DNA of 40,088 nucleotides from Nostoc sp. CCCryo 231-06 (GTDB lineage: Bacteria > Cyanobacteriota > Cyanobacteriia > Cyanobacteriales > Nostocaceae), in contig JAHCSU010000365.1 in NCBI GenBank assembly GCA_023522315.1, positions 1 to 40,088 on the forward strand. Reading direction: 5' to 3'. The position numbers and the translations under genes are program-made. This document shows, piece by piece, positions 8,235 through 17,050 of the stretch; within the stretch, counting starts at the first letter, position 1, and each line of letters starts with the position of its first letter. A model generated the notes under the pieces. It had not been told where the DNA came from, made no database searches, and saw nothing but the letters and a program-made list of their open reading frames with translations.

Positions 8235-8438
8235 TATTCAATTTCTGGAAAAGCTCTCAGTTGCCGCCGCTATTTAGATTGGGTTGACGCAAGGAAACCC
8301 AACATCCATTGCTTTGTACTCAATGATTGCGCCCTTACTAAAATCGCCTGTGGTTTGATTGTCGATCCCCTCAAGCAGCAACTCCCCGTTTCTCCTATTC
8401 CTTGGTGGCAAACCATTGTAGTGACAAAAATTTCATAA
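8235..8438 (+). other. Startless open frame in the gap before the glycosyltransferase (possible gene remnant)
   Basis: The gap 8137-8394 has no complete gene. From 8235 an open frame of 67 codons without an ATG runs to a TAA at 8436-8438, and its last 44 bases overlap the end of the next gene on the opposite strand. Its translation includes RRYLDWVDARKPNIHCFVLN and GLIVDPLKQQLPVSPIPWW, which looks more protein-like than chance. I do not recognise a family, so it may be the tail of a lost gene or coincidence. Confidence 0.2.
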
Positions 8439-10845
8439 CATTTGTTACACTTTTTAAAGTTTTTAATTCTGGTATATCTGGTTTTAATTGTTCTGCGATC
8501 GCTAATTTTTGTTCAGCTTGTGCAGGTTGAAAATTATATAAATAAACAACAGCTAAATAAAGCCATGCGTAAGGATTTTGAGCATCATATTTAGTTAATT
8601 CTATTAAATTTTGGATTAATTCTGGGGCTTGGCGCTGTAAAAGTTGTGATAAGACTAGAGTGTAACGCCAATTTAAGTTATTTGGTTCTGTTTGCAGATG
8701 ATAATTAGCCGCAAAATCAATTTGTTTTAAATAATCTTGAGTAGGATCATATTGATTGAAATTATCTATCTGGACAAATATATTATTTAATTTACCCTGT
8801 TGTAACTCTTGTGCTAGTTGTGAAGTTCGGGTAACTAAATCTAAAGCTGGCGATTTTTCTACTGTTCCTACATCTGTCACATTTACAGTAATATCTGGAA
8901 TATTTAAAGATGTGGTTTTGTTGTTTCTTCTATCTAAATATAGTGCTGATAGCTGATATTTTCCTAGTCGTAGTGTTTTAGGAATAAATGTAGCTAAGGC
9001 TTCTTTCACCCTGAAAGTCCCTTCAGGATGACATTTGATGCCACAGTATAAATTACCCAAGCCAATGGCATGATCGTGATACCAAGATGATTGGCTATTT
9101 TGCCATCTTAACAGTAATATACCATTTTGTAAATCATCCCATGAACCTGTTATTTCATAGTTTACAGGGTTGTTTTTATCTAAAATTAATTGCTGAGAAA
9201 TCGCCACTTTTTCTAGACTAATTACAGAGTCATTATTATTTATTTTTTCAACAGCTACAGGAGGATTTTTGCAGTTATATAATCGCATTTTATCTCCATG
9301 AGGTAACATCCAATCGCCCTGTAATTTCAAATCACTAGAAGATTCGACTAAAGATTTTAATTTACGTTTAGTCTCTCCACTTTCTCCTGGTTTCTCCGGT
9401 TCATTATCTCTAGTGATATACCAACAAAAATATTGTAAATCTTCCTCTACCTGAGATAATTTTGTTGTTAATTTTCTGCCGTATACACGAAAATCTGCTA
9501 ATGTCCCAAAATAATCTAAAGTAAACTCATTTATCTGAGGCGTAGAAACGGGAATTACCCCTAAATTTGACCTTAAATATAAATTCTTTTCGTTGATTTT
9601 ATTTATCAATTTCTCCAGGGGAAATTTTTTAGCATCATTATTAGGTAAATGTCTACCACCCCATGCTTGAATTAGGGGCAATGGAAACAAATTATTTAGT
9701 AAAACTATGCCACTTAAAACTAGAGTGGCTAATCTCAGTCTATCAAAATATATATTTTCAATTAAGTTGAATAAATCCGCCAATATTAAACTAATTATCG
9801 GAAAGCATGGCAGAATAAATCTAATGTCTTTATTTGTGCCCACAGAACAAATTATATAGCTACTTACTAAGGTAACTAATAACCAAATTCGAGCCGATTT
9901 ATGGAGATTTGCTGAAATTAAATTAGTAGTAAATTTATATTTAATCAGATAAACCAATAAAATGCCAATACTCACACATAATATTGGTAAACCAACGGTT
10001 TCTGGGATCATTTGTGGATAGTATAACCATCCAGCAATAGTTGTGGGAGAAGGATCACCCTCCCTTTTTCCGACTTGGTTAGCGTTTAATGCCGATGTAA
10101 TAATTGTTAACCAATTTAGGCCATACCAAAAACTACAAATTAACCAAGCTATCATCAAAGATGAGCAACTTTGAATTAGCTTGATAAATCTGCGTTTTCT
10201 AATAAAACTAATTAATGCCCAAATACTAGGAACTAAAATAAAAATAAAACCTGTAGGTTTAGCCAACAACATTAAACCTATTCCAACGCCCAATAGGATA
10301 GTTAACCCCCATGACAAAAACCCAATATAACTATCTTTCCAAATCGTCAGAACTGTAAAAGTTACTGTAATAATTGCTGTCAAACCATAATCTAATAAAT
10401 AATCTGTCCGAATAACTCCCAAAATAGGAAATAATACACAAAATATGCTGGCAGTTATGCTAGTTTTTCGGTTGTTAAATAAAAAATTACCTAAATGATA
10501 TACTGAAACTATAATCATCGCAGTATATAATAAGTTGACTAAACTTGCTTGGTCATATCCACGTCCAAACAACATCAAAAATGGTACGGTGCAAATATAT
10601 ACAAAAGGAGCGCGATAACTTGGAGTTAATTGCCACAGAGATAACCACCAATTTCCTGAGAAGATATTAAAGTTTTGAAAAATTCTATAATGATGTAATG
10701 CTGTCGTTAAATGTGCGCTTTGATCATAGGCTGGAATCGATTCATCTAAGAAAAACCAAGCTCTATCTATAGCTAATGCTATCAGCCAAATTATTAAGAG
10801 GATGATATAGTCTTTTCGATGCTGAGAATGGTCAAAATCACTCAT
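8395..10845 (-). CDS. Polytopic GT39/ArnT-like glycosyltransferase with TPR-like tail, 816 aa
   Basis: The N-terminal half is a multi-spanning membrane protein beginning with a helix (DYIILLIIWLIALAIDRAWF). An acidic loop, DESIPAYDQSAHL, follows at about residues 34-46, which is the position and type of motif used by lipid-carrier-dependent glycosyltransferases of the dolichyl-phosphate-mannosyltransferase/ArnT group. About ten hydrophobic helices are visible to residue 430. A soluble domain follows (430-690), and then a helical repeat region containing NPYAWLYLAVVYLYNFQPAQ and AEQKLAIAEQLKPDIPELK, which looks like TPR. It probably transfers a sugar from a polyprenyl phosphate donor to a surface glycan or protein. 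The acceptor is unknown. The gene stands alone on this strand, with low-GC coding sequence. Confidence 0.85.
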   Translation of the reverse strand: MSDFDHSQHRKDYIILLIIWLIALAIDRAWFFLDESIPAYDQSAHLTTALHHYRIFQNFNIFSGNWWLSLWQLTPSYRAPFVYICTVPFLMLFGRGYDQASLVNLLYTAMIIVSVYHLGNFLFNNRKTSITASIFCVLFPILGVIRTDYLLDYGLTAIITVTFTVLTIWKDSYIGFLSWGLTILLGVGIGLMLLAKPTGFIFILVPSIWALISFIRKRRFIKLIQSCSSLMIAWLICSFWYGLNWLTIITSALNANQVGKREGDPSPTTIAGWLYYPQMIPETVGLPILCVSIGILLVYLIKYKFTTNLISANLHKSARIWLLVTLVSSYIICSVGTNKDIRFILPCFPIISLILADLFNLIENIYFDRLRLATLVLSGIVLLNNLFPLPLIQAWGGRHLPNNDAKKFPLEKLINKINEKNLYLRSNLGVIPVSTPQINEFTLDYFGTLADFRVYGRKLTTKLSQVEEDLQYFCWYITRDNEPEKPGESGETKRKLKSLVESSSDLKLQGDWMLPHGDKMRLYNCKNPPVAVEKINNNDSVISLEKVAISQQLILDKNNPVNYEITGSWDDLQNGILLLRWQNSQSSWYHDHAIGLGNLYCGIKCHPEGTFRVKEALATFIPKTLRLGKYQLSALYLDRRNNKTTSLNIPDITVNVTDVGTVEKSPALDLVTRTSQLAQELQQGKLNNIFVQIDNFNQYDPTQDYLKQIDFAANYHLQTEPNNLNWRYTLVLSQLLQRQAPELIQNLIELTKYDAQNPYAWLYLAVVYLYNFQPAQAEQKLAIAEQLKPDIPELKTLKSVTNVMKFLSLQWFATKE

Positions 10846-11303
10846 ATTTATTTGCCCAAAAATAAAGTTTAACCAATTATATATCTGTCATGTATCACCG
10901 TTTCATATCATGTCCGCTTGATTACTTATTAAACCCTAAGAACCCCACCCCGCCAAAGCTATGCTTTGTCTCCCCTAAGAGCTAGCGGGGAGGGGATTAA
11001 GGGGAGCCAGTGCTTCACTTGGGGTCTCCCCAAGTGAAGCATCTGGCGTGTGGGATGCAATGACTGTGGGTGTCACTAACGATCGCCAGCGCCAGAGAAA
11101 ACAGAAAGGATTCTAGCACTGGGTATCGGCTCTTTTAGACACACTTGCCCCCATCTGGCAGTTTGTAAAATACTGACTTAGCATTATTCCCTGTTATGCT
11201 CGTACACCCATTTTTTTGTAATCTTGTTCAAAAATCAAAATAGAAAGGTGGGGTTTAAATAGATGAAAACTGCTGTAATTAATAAAGCGATACCTATGGT
11301 AAG
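10846..11303. other. Repeat-filled gap between glycosyltransferase and esterase genes
   Basis: No gene is supported here. The stretch 10945-11060 is packed with palindromes: CAAAGC/GCTTTG (10954-10968), CTCCCC against GGGGAG, and the perfect hairpin at 11011-11041. The AAGCTACGCTAACGC sequence at 11302-11316 is a common type of Nostoc dispersed repeat, and it runs into the 3' end of the following gene. Confidence 0.6.
11011..11041. repeat. Perfect 14-bp stem palindrome
   Basis: TGCTTCACTTGGGG (11011-11024) and CCCCAAGTGAAGCA (11028-11041) are exact reverse complements around a TCT loop. An outer CCAG/CTGG pair extends the stem with a one-base bulge. No T-run follows on either strand, so it looks like a dispersed repeat rather than a terminator. 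Confidence 0.7.
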
Positions 11304-12140
11304 CTACGCTAACGCATGGTGGCGGATATGATCTTCAATAAAACTGGCAATGAAATAATAACTGTGGTCATAACCTTCTTGGTAACGCAAGTTTAGTGGC
11401 TGCTTAACATCTGCACAAGCTTGCTCAAACACCTCTGGTAGTAATTGTTCAGCTAAAAATTTATCAGCAGTCCCTTGGTCAATGAGAATCGAACTGTGAT
11501 ATCCTACTTGCTTGACTAATTCACTAGCATCATAAGCACGCCAACTTTCTTGATTGTTGCCAAGATAACCACCCAAAGCCTTTTGTCCCCAAGGACAACG
11601 CATAGGTGCAGTGATAGGTGCAAAAGCTGATACTGATTTGTAAAGTTCTGGGTTTCTCATTGCACAGACAAGCGCCCCATGTCCCCCCATCGAATGACCG
11701 AAAATACCCTGTTTTTCAGGTTGCGTAGGGAAATTTGCGGTAATTAAAGCAGGTAATTCCTGGACGACATAACTATACATTTGGTAGTTTTTACGCCACG
11801 GTTCTTCTGTAGCATCAACATAAAAGCCCGCACCCGTGCCAAAATCCCAGTCATCATCCTCACCTGCAATGCCAGTATTACGCGGACTTGTATCTGGTGC
11901 AACCAATATCAAACCATACTCAGCTGCAAAGCGCTGCACTCCCGCCTTAACCATAAAATTCTCTTCCGTGGAACTTAACCCAGAGAGGAAATAGAGAATT
12001 GGTACAGGTTTTTGAGTTGCTTGTGGTGGTTGATAGACAGCAAAGCGCATTTCACCGTTACAGGTTGAGGAGGAATGGCTGTAAAAACCGAGTTTGCCAC
12101 CAAAGCTTTTATATTCGGAAATAAGGTTGAGGTTAGACAT
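11304..12140 (-). CDS. fghA: S-formylglutathione hydrolase (esterase D family)
   Basis: This alpha/beta-hydrolase of 278 residues (the normal length) hydrolyses S-formylglutathione to formate and glutathione, the last step of glutathione-dependent formaldehyde detoxification in the cytosol. The nucleophile elbow is [10 protein letters not shown] with Ser150. Other family marks are [11 protein letters not shown] (52-62), APDTSPRN (81-88), [11 protein letters not shown] (101-111), the [12 protein letters not shown] acid region and the terminal GYDHSYYF histidine. The partner dehydrogenase is not in this window. The last few residues (HHALA) and the stop lie in an AAGCTACGCTAACGC-type dispersed repeat, so the 3' end may have been rewritten by a repeat insertion. 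Confidence 0.95.
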   Translation of the reverse strand: MSNLNLISEYKSFGGKLGFYSHSSSTCNGEMRFAVYQPPQATQKPVPILYFLSGLSSTEENFMVKAGVQRFAAEYGLILVAPDTSPRNTGIAGEDDDWDFGTGAGFYVDATEEPWRKNYQMYSYVVQELPALITANFPTQPEKQGIFGHSMGGHGALVCAMRNPELYKSVSAFAPITAPMRCPWGQKALGGYLGNNQESWRAYDASELVKQVGYHSSILIDQGTADKFLAEQLLPEVFEQACADVKQPLNLRYQEGYDHSYYFIASFIEDHIRHHALA

Positions 12141-12213
12141 TGGTTATTATGACTTTCCTGAGCGATCGCCAGAGAAAGATTATTTTACCGTGAACTACCT
12201 GGTAATTAACACC

Positions 12214-12510
12214 CTATAGCGATGCCTGCGGCGGTAAACTACGCACAATATGCCGCAGTTGCGCTCGCTTTGAGAACCGAAACCAAATTGCGATCGTTGC
12301 TTGGCGCTTCATCCCCTCTGCACTCGCTATGCCAACAGGATAACGAAACCAACACACAATTAAGCGGCTAGTAGGTTCATAAGCCAACAGCCATGTTTTT
12401 TCGTAGCGCACTAAATCACTAATCCAAGGTGGATGTATGTTTTCCTCTTGGGCAACTCTGGCGATGAAATTAGCAAAAGCGATCGCACGGTAATTGTTGC
12501 AAAAACTCAT
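12214..12510 (-). CDS. Conserved-looking hypothetical protein, 98 aa
   Basis: I chose the ATG at 12510 (MSFCNNYRAIAF). A GTG two codons upstream is an alternative. The gene begins 9 bases after the potassium-channel gene ends on the same strand, so the two are likely co-transcribed. The central part, PPWISDLVRYEKTWLLAYEP then RLIVCWFRYPVG, looks like a real folded domain rich in Trp and Tyr, followed by IAIWFRFSKRAQLRHIV. It has no signal peptide and no clear membrane span. I do not recognise the family. A role linked to the channel is only suggested by position. Confidence 0.6.
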   Translation of the reverse strand: MSFCNNYRAIAFANFIARVAQEENIHPPWISDLVRYEKTWLLAYEPTSRLIVCWFRYPVGIASAEGMKRQATIAIWFRFSKRAQLRHIVRSLPPQASL

Positions 12511-12519
12511 CGCCACAAC

Positions 12520-13320
12520 TTAACTCTCTGAATCAATCCTGCGACTAGGTAACTTAGTCCCGCACCTTTTACAAAACCCAGCATCTACATCATGGAAAGC
12601 CAAACCACAGCCTGAACAAGCTGTTTCTACCTGATTAGCAGTTTTCACAACTCGCTTAATTAAATCTCCCACTTGCCAAGGAATCAGCGCAATTCCTGTA
12701 AAAATCATCAGGACTGTTAGCAAGCGCCCTAATTCCGAAATTGGAATAACATCCCCAAACCCTACAGTTGTCATTGTGACAACAGAGAAATAGAATGCAT
12801 CCAAAAACGTCCCATAATTTTGAGGATTAACCGGATGCTCGACTTGATAAATTAAGCCAGAATAAATAAAAACAATTGCAAATAATGTAAATAAGATTCG
12901 CGCAAAAATCATTCCATCTTCGGTGCTGATAGTGGCGAATAGAAATTTCCTATCGATAAATCTGATTAATCGTAAAATCCGAAACCATCGCAGTAAACGG
13001 ATAAAGCTAATATCCACTATTCCGAGAAAGAAAGGCAAAATCGCCATTAAGTCAATAATCGAATAAAAGCTAAAAATATACTTAATTTTGTTTTCTGCAC
13101 TCCACAGACGGAGTGAATATTCCACCGCGAAGATGATGACGATCGCACTATCGACTAAATGCAATTGAAACCGCACATAATTAGGAATATTATAAGTTTC
13201 TGCCACAAAAATTCCTGATGATACTAGCACCATAGCGGCAAGCGTTAAATTAATCGCTTTACCTAATGGTGTTTCTAGGTCTTTTAAGTAGAATTCTGTT
13301 TCTTGTCTGCTCAGTAACAT
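12520..13320 (-). CDS. Voltage-sensor-type potassium channel with C-terminal zinc ribbon, 266 aa
   Basis: The layout is that of a six-helix voltage-gated-like channel. S1 is near 24-42 and S2 near 56-73. An S4 with regularly spaced arginines follows (IRLLRWFRILRLIRF, 107-121), then S5 (about 139-159), a pore helix, the selectivity filter TTVGFGD (184-190) and S6 (about 199-216). TVGFGD marks potassium selectivity. Unusually, a compact Cys4 zinc ribbon closes the protein: C235-x2-C238 and C250-x2-C253 (ACSGCGLAF ... FCKRCGTKL). Such a tail may be regulatory or may help tetramerise the channel. The inner-membrane location is certain from the helices, but gating properties cannot be deduced. Confidence 0.93.
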   Translation of the reverse strand: MLLSRQETEFYLKDLETPLGKAINLTLAAMVLVSSGIFVAETYNIPNYVRFQLHLVDSAIVIIFAVEYSLRLWSAENKIKYIFSFYSIIDLMAILPFFLGIVDISFIRLLRWFRILRLIRFIDRKFLFATISTEDGMIFARILFTLFAIVFIYSGLIYQVEHPVNPQNYGTFLDAFYFSVVTMTTVGFGDVIPISELGRLLTVLMIFTGIALIPWQVGDLIKRVVKTANQVETACSGCGLAFHDVDAGFCKRCGTKLPSRRIDSES

Positions 13321-13408
13321 ATTCGACCATTAACTAATCTTAATTCCTACTTATAGCATTAGAAATACGATATTATTAATGATTATCCTTATGTTAACCT
13401 CAGCTTAT

Positions 13409-13834
13409 ATGAACCCAGAATATTTTATGCGTTTAGCATTGGCAGAAGCAAAAGAAGGAGATGCGCCTTATGGTGCTGTGATTGTTAAAGATAACGAAGT
13501 CGTTGCCGTAGCTCATAACACTGTTAACAGAGACAACGATCCATCAGCCCATGCGGAAATTAACGCCATTCGTAGTTTAACAGCTAAACTTAAAAACCCT
13601 TCTTTAGAAGGTTATAGCATATATACAACTGGCGAACCTTGTCCCATGTGTGCAACTGCTTGTGTTTGGAGTGGTGTATCAGAAATTGTGTATGGTGCTT
13701 CAATTCAAGATTTGATTACTCTAAATCAATCACAAATTAATATATCTTGCGAAGAAGTTATCGCTAAGTCATTTAGAAACATCAAAGTCACCAAAGGCAT
13801 TTTAAAAAATGAATCCTTGGATTTATTTAAATAA
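13409..13834 (+). CDS. Nucleoside/guanine deaminase-type zinc hydrolase, 141 aa
   Basis: This is a cytidine-deaminase-fold enzyme with the zinc motifs HAEINAI (His48-Ala-Glu50) and PCPMC (Cys78, Cys81), in numbering from the ATG at 13409. I prefer that start because the protein then opens MNPEYFMRLALAEA, as family members do. ATGs at 13379 and 13391 are in frame and possible. GDAPYGAVIV and the AHNTVNRDNDPSAHAE stretch point to the guanine deaminase/tRNA-adenosine deaminase-like branch rather than cytidine deaminase. The substrate cannot be fixed by sequence. Guanine, a related purine or a pterin are options. It is divergent from the channel gene and stands alone. Confidence 0.88.
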   Translation: MNPEYFMRLALAEAKEGDAPYGAVIVKDNEVVAVAHNTVNRDNDPSAHAEINAIRSLTAKLKNPSLEGYSIYTTGEPCPMCATACVWSGVSEIVYGASIQDLITLNQSQINISCEEVIAKSFRNIKVTKGILKNESLDLFK

Positions 13835-13942
13835 GCTATAAAAAATCTAACTTTTTTAGATATAGGGTGTGTTATGGCTTCCGTAATGCAACGATAATCC
13901 CAAAATTGTGTTGTACTTTCAGGGATAATATATACAGCCAAT

Positions 13943-14088
13943 CTGACAATTCAGGTCATCTGGAAAACCTCTCTCTAAATCTCTCTCCTTTTAGGAGAGA
14001 GACTTTGAATTTTCTCCCTTCCCGTATCGGGAAAGAGGTTAGGGGGTTAGATTTTTAGTGGACTTTTCCATATAACCTGAATTGTCAG
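13943..14088. mobile_element. 146-bp MITE with 25-bp imperfect ends and a likely 9-bp duplication
   Basis: The two ends begin CTGACAATTCAGGT and remain complementary for 25 bases with two mismatches (left 13943-13967, right 14064-14088). Flanking sequences are ACAGCCAAT (13934-13942) and ACAGCTAAT (14089-14097), a 9-bp direct repeat with one change. The interior contains a CTCTCTCC/GGAGAGAG hairpin (about 13980-14000) and a TCCCTTCCCGTATCGGGAAAG hairpin, with no coding capacity. It fills the gap between the deaminase and the response regulator. Confidence 0.8.
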
Positions 14089-14121
14089 ACAGCTAATCTA
14101 GACGTTAAAATTACGAATTAT

Positions 14122-14787
14122 TTAAATTGGTTCATTCAAATAGGATAAATATGTATTTGCCCAAATCGCAGCTTGAGTGCGATCGCGCAAATTTAATCTG
14201 TTCAAAATATTAGTAACATGATTTTTTACCGTCCCCTCAGAAATGTAGAGTTCCTGAGCAATTTCTCGGTTACTAGCGCCTGTAGCTATTAACCGCAATA
14301 CCTCTTTCTCTCTAGGAGTGAGTTCAGCTAAAGTAGACGGTACAGGCGGTGATTGGGTTGGTGTACCATTAGAAAACTGGGTTAACAGCTTTTTAACTAT
14401 ACCTGGGCCTAATTGAGTATATCCTTTATAAACGGCACGAATAGCAACAGCTAATTCTTCTGAGGGTGTATCTTTCAATAAATAACCCATTGCCCCATTT
14501 TGCAATGCTGCTGATACATATTCATCATCATCAAAAGTCGTCAGTACTAAAATTTTAGTTTTGGCAAAGCGTTTTTGAATTTCTCGCGTCGCTGCAACTC
14601 CATCCATAATGGGCATTCTGATATCCAGCAATACTACATCTGGCTGAAATTGAGCAACTAAATTAATCGCCTGTTCACCGTTTTCTGCTTCTCCCACTAT
14701 CTCTAAATCTGGTTCTAATTCTAATAACGCTCTTAATCCTTGACGAATTAAACCTTGATCATCTACTAGCAGCACTTTAATCATCAT
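14122..14787 (-). CDS. NarL/FixJ-family response regulator, 221 aa
   Basis: The N-terminal receiver domain has the acidic pair at 9-10 (LLVDDQ), the phospho-acceptor Asp55 (VVLLDIRMP), the conserved Thr/Ser switch ([11 protein letters not shown]) and Lys in YLLKDTP. A LuxR-type helix-turn-helix at about 150-215 shows [20 protein letters not shown], then [15 protein letters not shown]. It therefore acts as a DNA-binding output regulator. Its ATG overlaps the stop of the upstream kinase gene by four bases (14784-14787), so the two are translationally coupled and almost certainly cognate. The divergent Spy-like gene is a plausible target. Confidence 0.95.
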   Translation of the reverse strand: MMIKVLLVDDQGLIRQGLRALLELEPDLEIVGEAENGEQAINLVAQFQPDVVLLDIRMPIMDGVAATREIQKRFAKTKILVLTTFDDDEYVSAALQNGAMGYLLKDTPSEELAVAIRAVYKGYTQLGPGIVKKLLTQFSNGTPTQSPPVPSTLAELTPREKEVLRLIATGASNREIAQELYISEGTVKNHVTNILNRLNLRDRTQAAIWANTYLSYLNEPI

Positions 14788-16049
14788 GTCAACCTCGTTA
14801 AGGGAATATTAACCGTAATTTTGCAACCAGAACCAGGAGCGCTATTAATATTAAACTCACCTCCAAGTGCTAAAGTGCGATCGCGCATACTATGAAGTCC
14901 AAAACCTGTAGTATTTTGCCCTAAATCAAAACCTCTACCATTATCTTGAATTATCAATCGCAAATTGCCTTTATTCGTAGCCAGTTCTAGTTTAACCTCT
15001 GTGGCATAAGCATATTTAGATATATTTGTCAAAGATTCTTGAGTAATTCGGTAAATAGCGGTGTTTATTTCAGGTGGTAGAGGATATTCGAGGTTGATTT
15101 GATAAATTGGTAAAATCCCATTTGAGCGATGAAAGTTTTCTGAAAGACTTGCGATCGCCCGTTCTAAAGATTGTTCTTGTAAGGGATTCAAACGCATAGT
15201 AGAAACAGATTCGCGGACATCTTTTAGCGCTTTTGAACCTAATTCCTTTGCAGTTGCGAGAAATGTTTCAGCCTTACCTGGGTTAGCTTGCCATAGTTTT
15301 AAAGCGGTTTCTAATTGCAGATTTAAAGCAGTTAGAGAATGTCCTAAAGAATCATGAATTTCACGAGCGATGCGGTTGCGTTCTTCTAAGGTAGCTTGAT
15401 TTTCAATTTGCATAGCATATTGGCGCAGTTTTTCATTAGCGATCGCTAGCTTTTCTCGACTTTGCCGTTCAGACAATACTGCATTCATCATCAACAAGAC
15501 AAAAACCAAACTTAAGCCAAATACCAGCGACGAATTCAAAATTAAAAATCGATATCGCTCTTGTGCTTGTGGTGATGCTTGAAAATTGAATAACTGATAT
15601 TTTATTTGTGTAGTAACTAAAAATAAGCAAAATGATAAACTTGTAACGAATAAACGCCCATTTAACTGAAAAATCAAACAACTGCGAGTCACTAAAATTA
15701 TGTAGAGAAAGGGGAACAGCCGAGCAAATCTCTCTCCAAAAAGTCCAATTATTAAAATCAATAAAATTTCAATGGCTGTGTAGATTACCTTATTTGTCTG
15801 GTTATTTCTGGGTAATCTTAAGCCCATTACGGCAAAAATAATCAGACTATAAATTGATAGTTCTGGTAATATGCTACAAACTGACAAGTCTGGAAATGCA
15901 CCACAAATTGATAGTTCTGGAGGCTTAGGACGAAAACGCCTTAACGGAGGTGGTATAACGGCTGTCAATGCGGTGATCGCCAGTAATGTCCACTCTAGAT
16001 AAAGTAGAGACGGAAAAGGATGTTTCTTAATTTGAATTGGACGAATCAT
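14784..16049 (-). CDS. Membrane sensor histidine kinase (HisKA_3 type), 421 aa
   Basis: Several hydrophobic helices (about 15-35, 66-78, 92-108, 112-127, 133-147 and 168-191) form an integral-membrane sensor without a large extracellular domain. A linker helix leads to the HisKA_3 dimerisation segment [19 protein letters not shown] with phospho-acceptor His232. The HATPase domain follows, with TNISKYAYA (N box), DNGRGFD (G1) and [10 protein letters not shown] (G2). This kinase class pairs with NarL-type regulators, and its stop overlaps the regulator start. An unusual feature lies in the N-terminal loop, where the peptide PELSIC/PDLSVC/PELSIY is repeated every nine residues. The stimulus is unknown. 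The link to a periplasmic Spy-like protein suggests envelope stress. Confidence 0.93.
   Translation of the reverse strand: MIRPIQIKKHPFPSLLYLEWTLLAITALTAVIPPPLRRFRPKPPELSICGAFPDLSVCSILPELSIYSLIIFAVMGLRLPRNNQTNKVIYTAIEILLILIIGLFGERFARLFPFLYIILVTRSCLIFQLNGRLFVTSLSFCLFLVTTQIKYQLFNFQASPQAQERYRFLILNSSLVFGLSLVFVLLMMNAVLSERQSREKLAIANEKLRQYAMQIENQATLEERNRIAREIHDSLGHSLTALNLQLETALKLWQANPGKAETFLATAKELGSKALKDVRESVSTMRLNPLQEQSLERAIASLSENFHRSNGILPIYQINLEYPLPPEINTAIYRITQESLTNISKYAYATEVKLELATNKGNLRLIIQDNGRGFDLGQNTTGFGLHSMRDRTLALGGEFNINSAPGSGCKITVNIPLTRLT
15851..15924 (-). repeat. 27-bp tandem repeat (2.7 copies) inside the kinase gene
   Basis: Units start at 15851, 15878 and 15905. Each begins AAA(T/C)TGA(T/C)A(G/A)(T/G)TCTGG. 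They encode nine-residue repeats (PELSI(C/Y)xxx) in the loop after the first membrane helix, so the loop grew by in-frame duplication. Units 1 and 3 match better to each other than to unit 2. Confidence 0.75.
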
Positions 16050-16420
16050 CAGCCGCGTTGCTCCAGTTATGAATGAGTTGAAAGTTTGGATTTAGGAGTT
16101 AAAAGTTAAGAATTAAAATTTAGGATTTCCGGTTATTTTAGCGATAACCTCCGCCATTTCAAATTTTCGCTTATTGAAGAATTAAGAGTGAATGTAGAGT
16201 ATAAGAACATTATGTAATAAGCTAAACAAGGATTGATAAATTAATCATAATCAAAAATTTTATTATTCCTAGCTACTAACTCTTTATTGTCAATCATGTT
16301 TGTCTAAAATCAATCATGACTAAAGTCATGGGTAAAACCATGACTTTCTCCTCATGTGATTAGTAAAGAGAAGTTCTTATGATAGTGGCATCCAACCAGG
16401 AAAAACCCACCAGATAAGTA
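16050..16420. promoter_or_regulatory. Divergent promoter region with 10-bp dyad between kinase and Spy-like gene
   Basis: This 371-bp gap separates the two-component operon (minus strand) from the Spy-like gene (plus strand) and must hold both promoters. AAAGTCATGG (16322-16331) and CCATGACTTT (16338-16347) form a perfect dyad with a six-base loop, about 75 bases before the Spy-like ATG. Extra copies of the half-site theme (AATCATG) occur at 16293-16299 and 16312-16318. This could be the operator of the adjacent NarL-type regulator or a small hairpin RNA. No -10/-35 boxes can be assigned with confidence. Confidence 0.45.
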
Positions 16421-16918
16421 ATGAAACTCAAAGCATTCTCACTAGTCGCTGGAGCGATCGCTCTAACTTTAACTGCTACCTCCTTTGCTGTTAACGCTCA
16501 AACAGCCTCTCCTTCACCCGTGTTACTTGCACAAACTCCACAGAAAGAAAAGGGCCCTTGGAAAGAATTGGGTCTAACAGATGCCCAAAAAACCCAAATG
16601 CAGGCAATTAAGCGCGATAGCCGCACCAAAATGGAGGCAGTTTTCACCCCAGAACAAAAGGCCAAGTTAGAGGCGGCGAAACAAGCACGTCAGGCTCAAC
16701 GGCAAGCAGGTCAAGGTCAACGGCAACCAGGTGAACGTCGAGGAAAGGGTGGTTATGCTGACTTAAATCTGACTGAAGCACAGAAAACCCAAATCCGACA
16801 AATCCGGGAGTCTGAAAAACAACAGATTCAAGCACTCTTGACCCCCGAACAGCGCCAAAAATTAGAGCAATTCCGTCAAAATGCTCCTTCGCGCCGTCAA
16901 CAAGGCAATCCCCAATAA
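16421..16918 (+). CDS. Spy/CpxP-like periplasmic LTxxQ protein, 165 aa
   Basis: A signal peptide is evident: MKLKAFSLVAGAIALTLTAT followed by SFAVNA-Q. The mature protein is helical and basic, with two copies of a module: LGLTDAQKTQMQAIKRD ... FTPEQKAKLE (about 50-85) and LNLTEAQKTQIRQIRES ... LTPEQRQKLEQF (about 114-151). LTxxQ motifs define the Spy/CpxP family of ATP-independent periplasmic chaperones and stress sensors. A Gln/Arg/Gly-rich linker (QARQAQRQAGQGQRQPG) separates the modules. Its divergent two-component neighbour recalls the CpxP-CpxRA arrangement, although the regulator here is NarL-type. It is therefore likely an output of, or accessory to, that system. Confidence 0.88.
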   Translation: MKLKAFSLVAGAIALTLTATSFAVNAQTASPSPVLLAQTPQKEKGPWKELGLTDAQKTQMQAIKRDSRTKMEAVFTPEQKAKLEAAKQARQAQRQAGQGQRQPGERRGKGGYADLNLTEAQKTQIRQIRESEKQQIQALLTPEQRQKLEQFRQNAPSRRQQGNPQ

Positions 16919-17000
16919 TATTCAAAAAATAGCTAACTTGACTAATGTCTAAGCATTGTTTTCCATAATCACAAATTAATAGACTTCTTGCAGAAGATGC

Positions 17001-17029
17001 GGAAAGGGGATGAAATTTTTCCCCTTTCC
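17001..17029 (+). terminator. Candidate terminator hairpin after the Spy-like gene
   Basis: GGAAAGGGG (17001-17009) pairs with CCCCTTTCC (17021-17029) around an 11-base loop, 83 bases after the Spy-like stop. The downstream tract is CTTTCCCTATTTATC rather than a clean T-run, so termination is plausible but not certain. Confidence 0.4.
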
Positions 17030-17050
17030 CTTTCCCTATTTATCGAAACA

